NCBI GenBank assembly: GCA_013396995.1
Contig: VWZP01009950.1
Span: forward strand, 186,001 to 250,000
Reading direction: 5' to 3'
Source: Dicaeum eximium
Taxonomy: Eukaryota > Chordata > Aves > Passeriformes > Dicaeidae
DNA length: 64,000 bases
Positions 61,360 through 64,000 of this stretch are shown piece by piece; the stretch's first letter is position 1; every line of letters begins with the position of its first letter. The position numbers and the translations under genes were made by a program. A model generated the notes under the pieces. The model saw nothing but the letters and a program-made list of their open reading frames with translations, ran no database searches and was not told where the DNA came from.

Positions 61360-64000
61360 CCTGCAAAATGTTAGTCAGATCTTGACAGGGTGTTTCCACT
61401 GTCCTACATTCAGAACTGAAATGCAGAGCATCAGCACTGCAGGCACTCAGCACAACTGAAGTCAGATTATAGTTTTCCACTCCACATGCAGGCTCATTAT
61501 CCAGTTGTTTTCTTTCTCCCTCATGTTACAGTCACTCATTACTGGCAGGCTTTTCTTTACCTAGGCTGTTTTCCTAGAAATACTGACTCACGGTGTGTGC
61601 ACCAAACCAGAAATTAATTGTACCAACAGAGTAATTCACAGAGCAGTGAAAACTGTCAGATATTAGTTCAGAGCTCAGGGAAGACAACAGCTCATTAAAG
61701 TGATGTATCTCCACCATCACTCCCATATCCTGCCAGTAGCAGTTAGTGCAAACATTACACACACAGGCTGTGATCCACAAGCAAGTGGAGCACTGTCACC
61801 CAAAATCCCCGTGTGCTGCAGCACAGGTAAGTGTAGGTTATTTCCCTTCTTGTCTCCCAATGAGCTAGAAAGAACAGGAATACATCTTCCTATTCATAAG
61901 CAGCAATACTCTGACAGGCATATCCACATATCCACCTGAATGTGAACTATTTTTAGCTGCTGATGTCTCCTGGTTTGAAATCAGATGCATCGGTCATTTG
62001 ATTTCAGAGTAAAAGTCTGCTGTAGTGGATGTCTTAATACATGTAAATTCCTCTTGTAAGTTTTTGATTTCTTGTCCTCTGGCTCCAGGCAGTCATCAGA
62101 CTGCCTGAGTGTGTCTGTGTGTGATGTTTTTGGGTTTTATTTTTATTCCTTTTTATTGTTTTCTTTTGACGGTTCAGATTTTACACAAGATTATTTTCTC
62201 TCCCAAATCCTGGAACTTTTAGTTGTGCATCGTGTTAGAGCAAATTCTATTCATCTTTGATTAGCCTCAGCTGGAAAATGAGCACAAGTCACATCTTATT
62301 CCTTTAACAATTAATTCTTGCATACAAAAATGTGCCCTGGATCTTTAATTGACATTGGAAGACACTGAATTGTATTTGTACTTCCTTAAAATGTGAATAA
62401 ATACTCTTTCCCGTCCAATTTCTTTTCTCTGTGGCAGTTTTCAAAAACTTGGGGCTCATTTCTGTCCTCACTTTTTACACTTCCCTAAGTGGTCAGACCT
62501 CACACAAGTAACAACTTCTTTGATGCCCTGTGTGGGTTCTTCTTTGAGACACATCTGCAAATCCTCAAGCAGACTGAGAGCTGTAAGTTCTGTTCCCACA
62601 TGAGCAAAGGGGCTAAGCCTGTGAATAGAGCAGACATGACCCCTCTGACACTTCCCAGGAAAATAAGGGGGGTTTTGCCTTGGTGGAGGTGAAGATCAGG
62701 ATGAAGCAAATAAAAATGTTGGCAATTTCCCTTCTGCACTTCAATATTTGTAGGTTTTCTGATGTGAATTGAGACACATCACACAAAACTCTTGTTCTAG
62801 GCTGACCAATATCTTTCCCAGCTAGGAATCAATTCACCATCTGCAAGACAATTTTTATGCATGTATTTACTGAACTCAGAGCCTGCAAAGGCGTGTGTCT
62901 GTGGGAAACCTATTAAATATGTATTGGAATTATCCACTTGATGCAAACCCGATGAATTTCTTTATATTTTAGTGTCTCTTTCAAGCATACTTCTGTCACC
63001 AACACAAACATTCTGGATAATGGACTCTTAATATGGAGACTGCAGTAAAATGTCAATAAAATTTGTGAATTATTTAATACAGAGCAGACGGTCCCAGAAT
63101 GTTTCTGTGGCATAAAGGGCACAGGAGTTTGCTGCACACTGGGAACATAGCTGTAGTCAGACTCATATCCCTGCTCTGAAATTCAAAGGAAAAGGTAAAA
63201 ATACTGTGTGTGTTCTTCTGCAGTTATGTTCTGCTCCTTTAAAAGCCCTTTTTAGATTTTTTTTTTTTTTTAATATCAGGGTTTGTTTCATAGTAATACA
63301 GATCTTAGGTGACTTTGGAAGGTTAAGATTGAAATGAGGGTTTGAGGACACGGTCATACTAGGTGTGAAGTTAGCAGCTGGCACTGTGGGTTGATGAAAA
63401 CCTAATTCTAAGTGTGTCAGCCTTTTAAGTGATCCATATCAGCTTATCAGTCATGGCTTGACAGTACTTTGATTACATATTCAGCCCTTCAACAATTGTA
63501 AACATGAGCTTTGCTATGTGCAGCTGAAGGTTTTAGTAGTGGCTTGGAAAGACCTCTCTTTCCCTGGAGAACAGTGGATACTCTTCTCATCCACTGACAC
63601 TTATTTTGGGTGCACACTGGGATTAGACAGGTGTAATTATATTGATAGAAAATCCTGCTGCTAACAGGGAAAGTTGGAACAAAAAGGAGGGTAAACCAAA
63701 CTGTTCACATCTAGGAAAGGAAGAGACTAAATCATTACTCTTATATTTTTTGTTTGTGTTTCAAGTTAGTCTTGTCCTTCCTCCAGCTGTTGGCAAAGGG
63801 AAATCCAGCCCTTTTCCAGCTCTGTTTGGGGAGAACAGGGGGGGTACATAGTCTAAAAATGGTGAGAAAGTAACAGATCAAAGTGGTGGGAGGTATTCCT
63901 GGGAATTTAGCTCTTCCCATTCTGTGTTCAGTCACTGATCTGAACAAAGATTCCTGCACCTGCAGCTTCAGTGGGTGGACCAAGCTCTTTATTCTTCACT

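Larger units (their letters stand above)
54152..64000 (+). other. Downstream SPAG16 intron
   Basis: The expected next WD40 exon was not found, so this intron is at least 9.8 kb. It holds a 13-bp x 3 minisatellite (58934-58972), a 15-T run (63257-63271) and a 112-codon open frame at 61021-61359 of unknown status. No transposon was recognised. Confidence 0.6.

Noticed and set aside
1..64000. CRISPR array, prokaryotic operon or novel defence system
   Set aside because: No regularly spaced repeats, no dense coding and no ribosome-binding sites. Introns, CR1 LINEs and LTRs show it is vertebrate DNA.

Overview
The window is 64 kb of bird, most probably passerine, nuclear DNA. It lies almost wholly inside the introns of one gene on the + strand. 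Two exons are supported. Each has strong splice sites and encodes WD40-repeat sequence that I recognise as SPAG16 (sperm-associated antigen 16, the PF20 orthologue of the ciliary axoneme central apparatus). The exons are 32988-33131 (144 bp) and 53960-54145 (186 bp). Both lie in intron phase 2 and join in frame across a 20.8 kb intron. The rest is the end of an upstream intron (1-32987), the intron between the exons, and the start of a downstream intron (54146-64000). The gene enters and leaves the window, so neither its promoter nor its polyadenylation site is here.

The bird assignment rests on the repeats. There are CR1 LINE fragments at about 3200-3826, 15905-16460 and 21530-21752, plus much older CR1/L3-like LINE remnants at about 23285-23900 and 52330-53290. 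A short SINE at 7671-7812 has a tRNA-Ile-like head and a CR1-like tail, which is the TguSINE1 design described from passerines.

Four solo endogenous-retrovirus LTRs, all on the minus strand (antisense to SPAG16), lie at 27734-28388, about 28395-28886, 35339-35958 and 46439-47100. Three belong to one family and share the same TATA-like and AATAAA spacing. The first has a perfect 6-bp target-site duplication and abuts the fourth, unrelated LTR. No retroviral coding region was seen.

Layout: 1-32987 is upstream intron with three CR1 copies, one old LINE, the SINE, two abutting LTRs and a GC-rich island; 32988-33131 is exon A; 33132-53959 is an intron with two LTRs, a near-perfect hairpin and an old LINE; 53960-54145 is exon B; 54146-64000 is a downstream intron with a small minisatellite and one 112-codon open frame of unknown status. 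A single N at 12930 is flanked by an exact 60-bp duplication, which probably marks an assembly join. The other open frames are short (mostly under 130 codons), lack recognisable domains, and look like chance. I found no previously undescribed gene system. The most useful leads are the LTR series, the hairpin at 35213-35287, and two candidate regulatory blocks.
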